The translations under genes were made by a program, and so were the position numbers. A stretch of DNA of 39,345 nucleotides, taken from Clostridia bacterium. GTDB lineage: Bacteria; Bacillota; Clostridia; Oscillospirales; CAG-272. Shown here one piece after another: positions 25,188 to 33,672 of this stretch (positions are counted from its first letter, which is position 1; every line of letters begins with the position of its first letter). The notes below the pieces were generated by a model. It did not search any database and had not been told where the DNA came from. It worked only from the letters and a program-made list of their open reading frames with translations. Location of the stretch: positions 1 through 39,345 of the forward strand of contig JAFTUB010000122.1 of assembly GCA_017466495.1 (NCBI GenBank), written 5' to 3'.

Positions 25188-25652
25188 ATGCCAAAACCGC
25201 AATATGTTTATCACGGCAGCCAGTACCTATTTGATGTAGTTCGCCCACAGCAAGCACGCGGTGCGAATGCACAAGAATCGCAGAAGGCTATATACGCCGC
25301 AGAGGCAATAGAGAAAGTAATACCGTTTGCCTTACCAATACGCTGGTATCCAGACGACCCGACGGGTAAAAGGGCTTTCTCCTGTGAAAATGGTAAAACG
25401 TTTATTGAATACGGCAGTCTTGATCCCAACGGCGTGGGATATGTTTATAAGCTAAAAGCAGACACCTTTGAAAAGTTAGACGAGTGGCAATGGATTTCAA
25501 GACTTGATGTTGTTCCGGAAGAGGTGATATGTATTCGAGTCAAGGATTACATTGATACCGTGTCATTCTCGGAAAAAGCAATGGAGATTCAAAACAAATT
25601 ATTCAAAAGTCCGGAGATTGCAGGGGCGCCTGAAACGGATCGTTGCGTTTGA
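25188..25652 (+). CDS. Small protein with possible ADP-ribosyltransferase-like fold
   Basis: The 154-residue protein starts MPKPQYVYHGSQYLFDVVRP. The YHGS turn near the N-terminus, then AIYAAEAIEKVIPFAL about 35 residues later, resembles the layout of H-Y-E type ADP-ribosyltransferases (His-Gly turn, then a Tyr strand followed by a helix). This is inference from pattern only, and I could not identify a convincing catalytic Glu. Its ATG is one base after the stop of the four-helix-bundle gene, so the two are probably co-translated. The ribosome site is poor. The composition is more AT-rich than the surrounding chromosome. Confidence 0.7.
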   Translation: MPKPQYVYHGSQYLFDVVRPQQARGANAQESQKAIYAAEAIEKVIPFALPIRWYPDDPTGKRAFSCENGKTFIEYGSLDPNGVGYVYKLKADTFEKLDEWQWISRLDVVPEEVICIRVKDYIDTVSFSEKAMEIQNKLFKSPEIAGAPETDRCV

Positions 25653-25703
25653 GGAAGACTGATGTTTGATCGTTGCGCAGCCTTTGCGGAAGGAGATTGC
25701 AGC

Positions 25704-26120
25704 ATGAAGACAGAAAAATTCTCCATGAGGAACAAGAACGAATTCTTTGATCGGGCAGATGCTATGCATGACTGCTTCTTTACCGTCGCTTTGGAGGATC
25801 GCACGCTTGTGTTAGTGTATGACCGGCTGGAGCAATATTGCGGTCCCGCCCCCGATTCACCTTGGTTCGCGGGATTTCATCAACTGACGGTGCGGTATCA
25901 CGGCATTGATTATCTGGATCTGCGTTTGAAGTGCAAAAGAAAAGAGATGGATTTTGACAATACCGTGGCGCCTTTGGAGAACAGGGAATTGATCATGAAC
26001 AAGTATTCCGTCGATTCGTTCGGTGCGCTGACGCTGTATTTTGGGGATACGGTTGGCAAAAAGCTATGGGGCGGTACGATTGAGATTATGCCCGATGAGA
26101 TTGAATACATCTGGACGTGA
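25704..26120 (+). CDS. Hypothetical protein, beta-rich
   Basis: The 138-residue protein is not recognised. It has alternating hydrophobic strands (for example CFFTVALEDRTLVLVYD) and many aromatic residues, no signal peptide and no membrane segment. The start ATG 25704 has GGAAGGAG eight bases upstream; a 14-residue longer version lacks a ribosome site. It lies 51 bases after the previous gene and before a terminator, so it likely belongs to the same transcript as the four-helix-bundle and ART-like genes. Confidence 0.7.
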   Translation: MKTEKFSMRNKNEFFDRADAMHDCFFTVALEDRTLVLVYDRLEQYCGPAPDSPWFAGFHQLTVRYHGIDYLDLRLKCKRKEMDFDNTVAPLENRELIMNKYSVDSFGALTLYFGDTVGKKLWGGTIEIMPDEIEYIWT

Positions 26121-26140
26121 CGCGTTTATCCCGCCCATGG

Positions 26141-26174
26141 AAAAAAGCTTTTCGTTTCGGCGAAAAGCTTTTTT
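26141..26174 (+). terminator. Terminator after the hypothetical gene
   Basis: A 14-bp stem flanked by A6 and T6 closes the three-gene unit that starts at 24842. Confidence 0.92.
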
Positions 26175-26175
26175 A

Positions 26176-26204
26176 TTGAAAAATTCATATTTGTATGTTA
26201 CAAT
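26176..26204 (+). promoter_or_regulatory. Promoter of the propeller-like gene
   Basis: TTGAAA (26176-26181) and TACAAT (26199-26204) have a 17-base spacer directly after the preceding terminator. Confidence 0.7.
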
Positions 26205-26231
26205 TAACCGCAGAGGGGAGGCGGTGGCATC

Positions 26232-26987
26232 ATGCGAGAAAATCTGATATTCTATCAACATCATAAAAATTATTCTATCTGCTGTTCCGAACAGGAATGG
26301 CTGAACGGCTATTCCAATGGTGCGATTGAATCTCTCCAAATGCTTCCCGGTACTTATGATCCTTATACGGATGAATGCATCAATGACATTGTTGTTCAAT
26401 ACAGAACCGGAGAAACATATCGGTGGAAAACAAAATATATCAACGGTTACAATATGGGGCAATTTGGAATTGCGGTTTCAACCGATGGGACAATGGTTTT
26501 TGCGCAGACTTGGGATAACGGGCTCTTTTGCTTTGATGCCCGAACAGGTGAACGCATTTGGCGAACCAAGAGCAGGCGCGGCATCACAGATATATTTGTA
26601 GGTGATCATACCATCACAGCGCAATTGCACGGTTACGCAATGCAGCTGATTGACATGAAAACGGGTGAGGTTATCCAAGAAAAACGTCCTTGTACTGCGT
26701 GGGGATTTACGAATCTTGATCATCGTCATATTGTTTGTCAGGTCACGGGCCGTAAATGGGAGATCATTGAAGCGGAAACGCTTGAAGTGAAAGAAACGTT
26801 TACGCATAAGGTTTTTACAGGCAACCATACTGATTTTTGTATTCATCATATCAGTTTATGTGAAAACGGAAATATTCGTGTGGCAGGGTTTAAGAATGAA
26901 CGGAATGGTTCGGAAATGCCGAATAAAATGTTGCCAAATATCGAATTTGCGTATTTTCTTCATTCCGAGTATTTCAAAAAATCTTAA
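26232..26987 (+). CDS. PQQ/WD-like beta-propeller protein
   Basis: The 251-residue protein shows propeller-like repeats: GIAVSTDGTMVFAQTWDNGLFCFDARTGERIWR, continued by IDMKTGEVIQEK and IEAETLEVKETF. In each a strand series ends in a D-x-x-T-G-type turn. There is no signal peptide, so it is probably cytoplasmic. GAGGGGAGG lies 11 bases before the ATG. The composition is AT-rich like the three genes before it. The role is unknown; such proteins are often binding scaffolds. Confidence 0.75.
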   Translation: MRENLIFYQHHKNYSICCSEQEWLNGYSNGAIESLQMLPGTYDPYTDECINDIVVQYRTGETYRWKTKYINGYNMGQFGIAVSTDGTMVFAQTWDNGLFCFDARTGERIWRTKSRRGITDIFVGDHTITAQLHGYAMQLIDMKTGEVIQEKRPCTAWGFTNLDHRHIVCQVTGRKWEIIEAETLEVKETFTHKVFTGNHTDFCIHHISLCENGNIRVAGFKNERNGSEMPNKMLPNIEFAYFLHSEYFKKS

Positions 26988-27199
26988 ATAAAGCCGTACT
27001 GTTTGTGTTGTCTCACTTATAAGTATAACACGAGTCCCAATTGCTTTTTGTGCTCCCGCTGTGATTTTCGTTTCACCAAAGCCTCCCTCCCGGAGGGAGC
27101 CGGGTGAATACAGCGTTCATCCGGGAACACATTGTCGAATTGGGACAAAATATCAATCGATCTGCCCGGTGGATGAGCCCCGGGCGGGAAGGAGAAAAT
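26988..27199 (+). other. Intergenic region with short inverted repeats
   Basis: It holds a 7-bp inverted repeat CTCCCTC/GAGGGAG (27083-27099, loop CCG) and a TTGTC/GACAA inverted repeat around 27133-27149. No convincing promoter was found for the gene at 27200: TATAAC at 27024-27029 has only a poor -35. No terminator with a T run was seen after 26987. Confidence 0.4.
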
Positions 27200-29008
27200 A
27201 TGAAGCGATATATGGCCGGGGGGCTTGCGGTTCTGCTGTTGACGGGACTTTTGACGGGATGCGGTCCGGTGTCGGATGGTGGGCCGGGGACTGATCCGGT
27301 GACGCCGGTTATTTCTGCCGAGAGTGAGCAGCTACCCTTTGTCTTCACCGAGGCTGACGGGGAGATGTTTACTGACCGGGATATGCGCAGTCAGTACGGC
27401 AGCGGTACTCGGGTGACCCTGTCGGGAAAGACCGCCAAGGCAGATGGGGACGGTGTCCGCATCAGCGGCTCAACGGTGGTTGTGACGGAGGAGGGAACGT
27501 ATATTTTTTCCGGCACGCTGGATGACGGCATGATTGCGGTGGAGGCCGGCAGCTCGGACAAGGTGCAGATTGTGCTGGATGGTGTGTCGGTGACCAGCTC
27601 GACTTCGGCGGCGCTGTATATCCGCGAGGCGGACAAGGTGTTTGTGACCCTGGCCGAGGGGAGCGACAATCTGCTGGCCAATGGGGGGAAATTTGCCTCG
27701 GCGGAGGACAGCAAGATCGACGGCGCGGTTTTCTCCCGCCAGGATCTGACCTTCAACGGCACGGGACGGCTCACCGTCACCTCTCCCGCCGGGCACGGCA
27801 TTGTTTGCAAGGATGATCTGGTGCTCACCGGTGGGCTTTATGCCGTCACCGCCGCTTCCCACGGGCTGGATGCCAACGACAGCATCCGCATCGGCCCGGC
27901 GGACATGGTGATCACCTCGGGCAAGGACGGCATTCATGCCGAGAATTCCGATGATGCCGAGCTGGGCTTTGTGTATCTTTCGGGGGCAAGGCTGAACATT
28001 ACGGCGGAGGGGGACGGCATCAGCGCCGGCTCCACCCTGCAGGTGATGCAGGGGAATATCACGGTGCTGGCGGGGGGCGGTTACGGAAACGGAACCAAGG
28101 CTACCTCCTCCGGCTGGGGAAGCTTCCCCGGCGGCCGTCAGCCCGGTGGAGTTTCTTCCCCCTCTTCCTCCTCGGACAGTACCAGCATGAAGGGGCTGAA
28201 ATCCGGGGGCAATATGGGGATCTTCGGCGGGATGGTTTCGGTGGATTCGGCTGACGATGCCCTCCATGCCAAGGCTTCTCTTGTCGTTGCCGACGGCACG
28301 CTTACCCTGGCCACGGGGGATGACGGGCTTCATGCCGACGAAAATCTCGACGTGACGGGAGGACAGATCTCCATTTCCCAAAGCTATGAGGGAATGGAGG
28401 CCACCCACGTTCATGTGTCGGGGGGCGAGATCGTTCTGTCCGCCGACGAGGATGGTGTGAATGCGGCCGGCGGGACCGATTCCAGCGGTGTCTCCGGCGG
28501 GCGCGATGGGATGTTCGGTGCGCCTGCGGGCTTCGGGAAACCCGGTGGAAAGCCGGGGGGCTCCGGAGGAATGTCTGCTTCCACGGGAAGCGTGACCATC
28601 TCCGGCGACAAGCTGTATATCAAATCCATGGGGGACGGGATCGATGCCAACGGTACTCTGACCATCTCCGGCGGGCACACCACGGTGGTGGGGCCCGTGG
28701 TGGGGGATACGGCCACATTGGACTATGATGTGAGCGGTACGATCACCGGCGGAACCTTCATCGGCACCGGCGGGCAGGGCATGGCGCAGTCCTTCAGCGC
28801 TGCCGAGCAGGGCGTCATTGCCCTGCGGGTGGGCAACCGCGAGGCGGGGACACAGATTACCCTGACCGATGGGGAAGGAAATGTGCTGATCTCCCACGCC
28901 CCCGAGCTGCCCTTTGCGGTGGTGATCCTCAGCAGTCCCGGGATCGCTGCGGGAAAGACCTACCGTCTGACGGTTGGGGATACTGCGGCGGAGGTCGCAG
29001 CCGAATAA
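27200..29008 (+). CDS. Cthe_2159-like beta-helix lipoprotein (carbohydrate-binding domain)
   Basis: The 602-residue protein begins with a lipoprotein signal, LLTGLLTGC with the lipidated Cys at 21. It continues as a right-handed beta-helix of repeated turns of the form (G/D)DG(I/L)xA: KDGIHAENSDD, GDGISAGSTL, DDALHAKASL, DDGLHADENL, EDGVNAAGG and GDGIDANGTL. The acidic Asp-Gly turns fit calcium binding. Two Gly/Ser/Pro-rich insertions (about 295-335 and 430-460) interrupt it. The Clostridium thermocellum relative Cthe_2159 binds acidic polysaccharide and calcium. The start ATG 27200 follows GGAAGGAG. It is 31 bases before a phosphodiester glycosidase gene, so a cell-surface glycan role is likely. 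Confidence 0.85.
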   Translation: MKRYMAGGLAVLLLTGLLTGCGPVSDGGPGTDPVTPVISAESEQLPFVFTEADGEMFTDRDMRSQYGSGTRVTLSGKTAKADGDGVRISGSTVVVTEEGTYIFSGTLDDGMIAVEAGSSDKVQIVLDGVSVTSSTSAALYIREADKVFVTLAEGSDNLLANGGKFASAEDSKIDGAVFSRQDLTFNGTGRLTVTSPAGHGIVCKDDLVLTGGLYAVTAASHGLDANDSIRIGPADMVITSGKDGIHAENSDDAELGFVYLSGARLNITAEGDGISAGSTLQVMQGNITVLAGGGYGNGTKATSSGWGSFPGGRQPGGVSSPSSSSDSTSMKGLKSGGNMGIFGGMVSVDSADDALHAKASLVVADGTLTLATGDDGLHADENLDVTGGQISISQSYEGMEATHVHVSGGEIVLSADEDGVNAAGGTDSSGVSGGRDGMFGAPAGFGKPGGKPGGSGGMSASTGSVTISGDKLYIKSMGDGIDANGTLTISGGHTTVVGPVVGDTATLDYDVSGTITGGTFIGTGGQGMAQSFSAAEQGVIALRVGNREAGTQITLTDGEGNVLISHAPELPFAVVILSSPGIAAGKTYRLTVGDTAAEVAAE

Positions 29009-29039
29009 AGGTGCGCCTGGTGCACCGAAGGAGAAGTGT

Positions 29040-29969
29040 ATGAAAAAATACCTCTGGGGCTTGCTTTACAGCCTCGGCTTGGCGGCATTTACCGTTTATC
29101 TGCTGCTGGACACCTTTGTGATTGCCCGGGTTTATGTGCCGGCACTCGAGACGGTGTCTGAAACCAAGGTCACGGGGGAGATGCTGGACATCGGCATCGG
29201 GGATACCCCCGAAACCGAGCCCGAGCCGATTCCGACCATTGTTACCGAAAACCTCTATGTGGACGAACAGATCGCCATTGAGATTACGCAGCACCGCTGG
29301 GACAATTCCGATGTGTACGTGGCCGACATTCTGTTGATGTCGCCGGAATATCTCAAGACTGCCCTGGCCATGGGGGCTTACGGCAGAAACGTGACCCAGA
29401 CCACCTCCGAGATGGCTGAGGCCAACGGCGCAATTCTTGCGGTGAACGGCGACTACTACGGCTCCCGGGATAACGGCTACGTTCTGCGCAACGGTGTGGC
29501 CTATCGCGCCGCCGGCAAACGGGGACGGGATGTACTGGTGATTGGGGAGGACGGTGTATTTTCTATCGGCCAGGAGGGGGCGGTTACGGTCAAAGCCATG
29601 CAGAGCGCAGGGGCGCGGCACGTACTGTCCTTCGGCCCGGTTTTGCTGAAGGACGGAGAGGTAGCTGTGCCTGCGCGGGGACTGAGCGGCCACGCCACCA
29701 AGCGCAATCCCCGCACCGCCATCGGCATGGTGGAGGAGCTGCACTATGTCTTCGTCACGGTGGACGGCAGAACCGCCAAAAGTGCGGGGCTGACGGTGCA
29801 GTCTCTGGCGAAGTTCATGGCTACCCTTGGGGTGCAGACCGCCTATAACCTGGACGGCGGCGGATCGGCGGCCATGGTCTTCAACGGTCAGGTGGTCAAC
29901 CGGCCCACCTATGACGGAAAGGTGATCGAGGAGAGGAAGGTGAGCGACATTGTCTACATCGGATATTAA
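29040..29969 (+). CDS. Phosphodiester glycosidase (NAGPA domain), membrane-anchored
   Basis: The 309-residue protein has one N-terminal transmembrane anchor (about residues 5-27) and a linker rich in Pro and Glu. The NAGPA domain follows, with LAVNGDYYG, RNPRTAIG, the VTVDGR strand and the signature AYNLDGGGSAAMVFNG. The domain family removes GlcNAc linked by phosphodiester bonds and in bacteria is thought to act on envelope or exopolysaccharide glycans. GAAGGAGAAG precedes the ATG. The next gene starts inside its last 20 bases. Confidence 0.92.
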   Translation: MKKYLWGLLYSLGLAAFTVYLLLDTFVIARVYVPALETVSETKVTGEMLDIGIGDTPETEPEPIPTIVTENLYVDEQIAIEITQHRWDNSDVYVADILLMSPEYLKTALAMGAYGRNVTQTTSEMAEANGAILAVNGDYYGSRDNGYVLRNGVAYRAAGKRGRDVLVIGEDGVFSIGQEGAVTVKAMQSAGARHVLSFGPVLLKDGEVAVPARGLSGHATKRNPRTAIGMVEELHYVFVTVDGRTAKSAGLTVQSLAKFMATLGVQTAYNLDGGGSAAMVFNGQVVNRPTYDGKVIEERKVSDIVYIGY

Positions 29970-30360
29970 GGGCGTGCGGCCCCGGGCTGCGGTGATCGCC
30001 CGGCGGTATTTGTATGCCGCGGCCTTTTCTCTGCTTCTTGGTGTAGTTTATACCTGCTTCAGCAATGGCGTTTACTCGGCGCATATGCTCCTTGCCTTTG
30101 TTTTCCCGCTGATGGGAGGCGCGGCGGTGTTCGGCGTGCTGTCCCGGCTAGGCGAGAGGGCATATCCCGCTCAGTGGGCAGAGCGATTCTACCGCTGGGG
30201 GATCGCGGCGCTGACTCTGGGCAGCCATGTGCATGGTGCGCTGGAGATCTACGGCACCGAGAATACCATGACCGCGTGGTACTGGTGGATCGGCGGTCTC
30301 TTGGCGGAGATCGGGGTGGCGATTTATGCTGTGCGGATGCTGACCCGCCGCGGGGACTGA
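29950..30360 (+). CDS. Small polytopic membrane protein
   Basis: The 136-residue protein has about four hydrophobic helices and Arg-rich ends. The start is TTG 29950, with GGAAGG about ten bases upstream, inside the end of the preceding gene. No family is recognised. The 20-base overlap indicates co-expression with the NAGPA protein, with which it may act at the membrane. Confidence 0.68.
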   Translation: MSTSDIKGVRPRAAVIARRYLYAAAFSLLLGVVYTCFSNGVYSAHMLLAFVFPLMGGAAVFGVLSRLGERAYPAQWAERFYRWGIAALTLGSHVHGALEIYGTENTMTAWYWWIGGLLAEIGVAIYAVRMLTRRGD

Positions 30361-30366
30361 CTGATG

Positions 30367-30405
30367 AAAAAGGGAAGGATGTGCATTTGCACATCCTTCC
30401 TTTTT
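30367..30405. terminator. Bidirectional terminator between convergent genes
   Basis: A long stem, AAAAAGGG-AAGGATGTGC with its complement (one G bulge), ends in TTTTT. It sits between genes ending at 30360 and 30409. Confidence 0.9.
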
Positions 30406-30408
30406 CGT

Positions 30409-31548
30409 TTACTCCTCCCCGATGCGGATGGGGAAGCCGTTGACCTCCACGCCGGCTTCGGCGCGGATCATGATGTATTTTTCACCGTCGATGATGCGGG
30501 TCTGCACCAGGTCGCTGGCCTCGGGCTTGACCCGAATGACCACGTCGGGTGTGGTGACGTCAAAGCGCTTTTTGTCCACCAGGTTGGCGGGAGGGAGTTC
30601 GGTGCCCACCCCGAAGGCGCGGTCGTAGTTCTCCCCGAAGGCGGTGACGTGGGGCTCGTCCACGCCGCAGTCCTCGAGGAGACCTGTGATCATGCGCTTG
30701 GACACCATGGGACGCTCGTCCTCTTCGTCGCGGGTGGCGGGCTTGAACTCGGCCAGTACGCAGATCTGCTCGTGAACGGTCTGTGCCACCTCGTAGCTGC
30801 AGGCCTCTCCCACGCTCTCGGCCAGCACTGAGGCAAAGGTTTCCTTCTGCACGGCAGCAGGAGGAGGAAGCTCACCGTCAAGGACGGCCGACACGAAATC
30901 GGTGTGATTGTCGGCGGTGTCGCGGGTGTAGTAGAGGGCTTCGTAGATGTTGGCGGCACGGCGGTCAAAGGCGGGGAACATAAAGCCCAGAGCCGGTGCG
31001 CCGATGACCTGATCTCCGGTGAGGCTGCAGAAGCGGTTCTCCTCCGCCAGATAGCCCAGGGCGGGTCGGGTCTGCTTGATGGGGCAGAGGGCGCAGACAA
31101 AATAGTGGAAGGTTTTGGTGGAATCCTCGTCCTTCTCCCCGTCGGCGCGGTAGCCCGAATAGTCATAGCTGTCGGCGGCTAAGAGGATCATATAGCTGCC
31201 CTCGATGGCGGTATTGGCAATCACCGCTTCGTAGAGGGCGGTGACGGCAGCCTCATCCTCCAGGGCCGTGTCCCGCAGGGTGGTGAGGCGGCGGTGATGC
31301 TCACCCTCCAGTACCTGAGCGGTGGAGAAGGCTACGGGGTGGAGGTTTTTGTTTTGGGTGCCTGAGAGGACCTTGCGCAGGATGGAGAGCAGCTCCTAGG
31401 TCTCCTCCTCACGCATCAGCCCAAGGGACTGATTGAAGGTGGCGGAGATCTGGTGGGCTTCGTTGACAAAGCAGCCGCGGATGCGGGAGATGCTGGTTTT
31501 CTCCGGGCGGAAGCGGCGGCGGATTTCGGCAATATCTTTGGTGGTCAT
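30409..31548 (-). pseudogene. DUF4317-family protein, interrupted by an in-frame TAG
   Basis: From ATG 31548 (AAGGAG six bases upstream) the frame encodes MTTKDIAEIRRRFRPEK and SLGLMREEET, the DUF4317 N-terminus. It then meets TAG at 31398-31396 (codon 51). The same frame continues without another stop for 328 codons as ELLSILRKVLSGTQNKNL and onward to TAA 30409, all matching DUF4317. The family position corresponds to a Glu or Lys in relatives, so a single base change (for example GAG or AAG to TAG) explains it. The function of DUF4317 is unknown. Either the gene is inactivated, the base is a sequencing error, or the codon is read through. A restart is not obvious. Confidence 0.88.
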
Positions 31549-31589
31549 GAAATTCTCCTTGTGGATTGGTATGGCGGACTCTGTGAAAT

Positions 31590-31618
31590 ATGATAGCACA
31601 ATTTTCTGCGGTTTGCAA
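31590..31618 (-). promoter_or_regulatory. Promoter for the DUF4317 gene
   Basis: On the minus strand TTGCAA (31618-31613) and TATCAT (31595-31590) are 17 bases apart. Confidence 0.65.
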
Positions 31619-31642
31619 GGGGGTGCGCGATTTTGCCCCGAC

Positions 31643-31671
31643 TTGACAAATGGGAAAAAATATGATATTCT
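31643..31671 (+). promoter_or_regulatory. Promoter for the ABC exporter operon
   Basis: TTGACA (31643-31648) and TATTCT (31666-31671) have a 17-base spacer, with TG one base before the -10 box. It is divergent from the DUF4317 promoter. Confidence 0.75.
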
Positions 31672-31679
31672 AATGTAGC

Positions 31680-31857
31680 CTTTGTTCCGTCCGTCGGGGA
31701 GCGGTCCTTTCTGTGTCGGGATTGCTTGTCGAAACTGCGGAGCAGGGGCCGTGCCCCCGATTTCGGTGTCCTCCATTCCTGTGTTGGAGGCGGCGGGAGA
31801 GGGGAACGGTACGTTATATCTTCACCTTGTATTACCTTGTATTACTTGAACGGAAAC
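31680..31857 (+). other. Long 5' leader of the ABC exporter operon
   Basis: About 180 bases lie between the promoter and the ATG. Hairpins include GGGGC-CGT-GCCCC (31745-31757) and CCTCCA/TGGAGG (31770-31790). The sequence TTGTATTAC is repeated in tandem just before the start (around 31827-31845). No T run marks a terminator and I recognise no known riboswitch, but the length suggests leader control. Confidence 0.4.
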
Positions 31858-33672
31858 ATGAAAAAACAATCGAAATCACAACTTATTCTCACTTTCCTGC
31901 GGGGATGCCGGCGGTATTTTGCCCTGAGCATCTTCTGCGCGGTGGGGGTGACCCTGACCGACCTGCTCAGCCCGCAGATCGTCCGCTTTGCGGTGGACTC
32001 GGTCTTCGGCCGTGAGCCGGTGGATCTGCCTGCGCCTGCCCTGGCGCTGGTGGAGGCGGTGGGGGGCGTGCCCTACCTGCGGGAGCATCTGTGGCTGATT
32101 GCGGCGGCGGTGGTGACGGTCTCGGTCTTCGCCCTGCTCTTTCAGTACGGCTTCCAGGTTTTCAACGCCATGGGGGCCGAGCATCTGGTGCGCTCCATGC
32201 GGGACACCATTTTTGCCCACATTGAGCGGCTTCCCTTTGCCTGGCACATGAAGCAGCAGACGGGTGACATCATCCAGCGCTGCACCTCTGACGTGGATAT
32301 GCTCAAGCGGTTCATGTCGGATCAGATGACCTCCCTGTTCAAAACCGTGCTTCTGTTGGTGCTGTCCCTGACCTTCATGTGCTCCATGAATCTCAAGCTT
32401 TCCATCATTGCCATGGTTTCCATTCCCCTGATTCTCTGTGCATCGGTCTTCTTCCACCGGCGGATCCGTCGGGGCTTTACCGAGTGCGACGAGAACGAGG
32501 GCAAGCTGTCGGCCATCGCCCAGGAGAATCTCACCGGGGTGCGGGTGGTTCGCGCCTTCGGCCGTGAGGCCTACGAGCGTGAGCGCTTTTCCCAACAAAA
32601 TCAGCATTATACCTCCCTGTGGATGAGGCTGAATTTGGTCTTTTCCGGCTATTGGGGGGCGGCGGATCTGGTTTCGGGTCTGCAGGTGATGCTCATTGTT
32701 ACCCTGGGTGCGGTGTTCTGCATCAAGGGGGAGATGACGGCGGGTAATTACATGGCATTCATCTCCTACAACGCCATGCTGACCTGGCCGGTGCGCCATC
32801 TGGGACGGATGCTGTCCGAGATGAGCAAGGCAGGGGTTTCGCTGGGGCGTATTGCCGAGATCATGTCGGCCGAGCCCGAGCGGGATGTGGAAGGGGCGCA
32901 GGAGCCTCCGCTTGACGGAGACATTGTCTTCGATCACGTCAGCTTCGGTTATGACGGTGCCCCCGAGCTGCTTCACGACATTTCCTTTACCGTGCCTGCA
33001 GGAGGAACCCTGGGTATCCTCGGCGGCACCGGGTCGGGTAAATCCACCCTGGTATATCTCCTCTGCCGCCTCTACGATCTCGCTCCCGACAGCGGGCGGA
33101 TCACCATCGGCGGGGTGGACATTGCCCAGATGTCGGCGGCCCACCTGCGGCGGGGCATCGGCATGGTCATGCAGGAGCCCTTCCTCTTCGCCCGCACCCT
33201 GCGGGAGAATATCGGCATTGCCCTGGAGGAGGGGACGGACAAGGATGCTGTCATCCGTGCCGCCGCCGAGACCGCAAGTCTGCACGATACCATCGAGGGC
33301 TTCACCGACGGCTACGACACCCTGGTGGGTGAGCGGGGCGTGACCCTCTCCGGCGGGCAGAAGCAGCGGGCGGCCATTGCCCGCGCTCTGGTGCGCCCTA
33401 CGCCGATCTTGGTCTTTGACGATGCCCTGTCTGCGGTGGACACCGAAACCGATGCCCGGATCACGGCGGCTCTGGCAGCACGCAAGGATGACTCCACCCG
33501 GATCTACATTTCCCACCGCATCACCACCCTGATGCACTGTGACCGCATCCTGGTGTTGGAGGGCGGGCGGATCGCTCAGTACGGCTCCCATGCCGAGCTG
33601 ATCGCCCGGGAGGGGCTCTATCGCGATATTTATCGCATTCAGACCGATCGCAGCGAGGAGGTGGAGGCATGA
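31858..33672 (+). CDS. Heterodimeric ABC exporter subunit 1 (degenerate Walker B)
   Basis: The 604-residue half-transporter has an N-terminal six-helix exporter domain (to about 320) and a C-terminal nucleotide-binding domain. Walker A is GGTGSGKST (K395), the signature is LSGGQKQR (497-504) and Walker B is ILVFDDALSAVD. The catalytic Glu is replaced by Asp522, the hallmark of the degenerate subunit in asymmetric exporters such as TM287/288 or BmrC/D. The start ATG 31858 has only a weak ribosome site; the 44 extra upstream residues are leader. It overlaps the second subunit by ATGA. Substrates are likely lipids, peptides or drugs. Confidence 0.93.
   Translation: MKKQSKSQLILTFLRGCRRYFALSIFCAVGVTLTDLLSPQIVRFAVDSVFGREPVDLPAPALALVEAVGGVPYLREHLWLIAAAVVTVSVFALLFQYGFQVFNAMGAEHLVRSMRDTIFAHIERLPFAWHMKQQTGDIIQRCTSDVDMLKRFMSDQMTSLFKTVLLLVLSLTFMCSMNLKLSIIAMVSIPLILCASVFFHRRIRRGFTECDENEGKLSAIAQENLTGVRVVRAFGREAYERERFSQQNQHYTSLWMRLNLVFSGYWGAADLVSGLQVMLIVTLGAVFCIKGEMTAGNYMAFISYNAMLTWPVRHLGRMLSEMSKAGVSLGRIAEIMSAEPERDVEGAQEPPLDGDIVFDHVSFGYDGAPELLHDISFTVPAGGTLGILGGTGSGKSTLVYLLCRLYDLAPDSGRITIGGVDIAQMSAAHLRRGIGMVMQEPFLFARTLRENIGIALEEGTDKDAVIRAAAETASLHDTIEGFTDGYDTLVGERGVTLSGGQKQRAAIARALVRPTPILVFDDALSAVDTETDARITAALAARKDDSTRIYISHRITTLMHCDRILVLEGGRIAQYGSHAELIAREGLYRDIYRIQTDRSEEVEA

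Noticed and set aside
24513..27060. Integrative element inserted in tRNA-Trp
   Set aside because: There is no integrase or relaxase and no repeated copy of the tRNA 3' end was found downstream.
31396..31398. Pyrrolysine-type recoding of TAG as the main explanation
   Set aside because: TAG is used as an apparent genuine terminator at 1932-1934, and no Pyl genes or insertion element are visible; mutation or sequence error is simpler.
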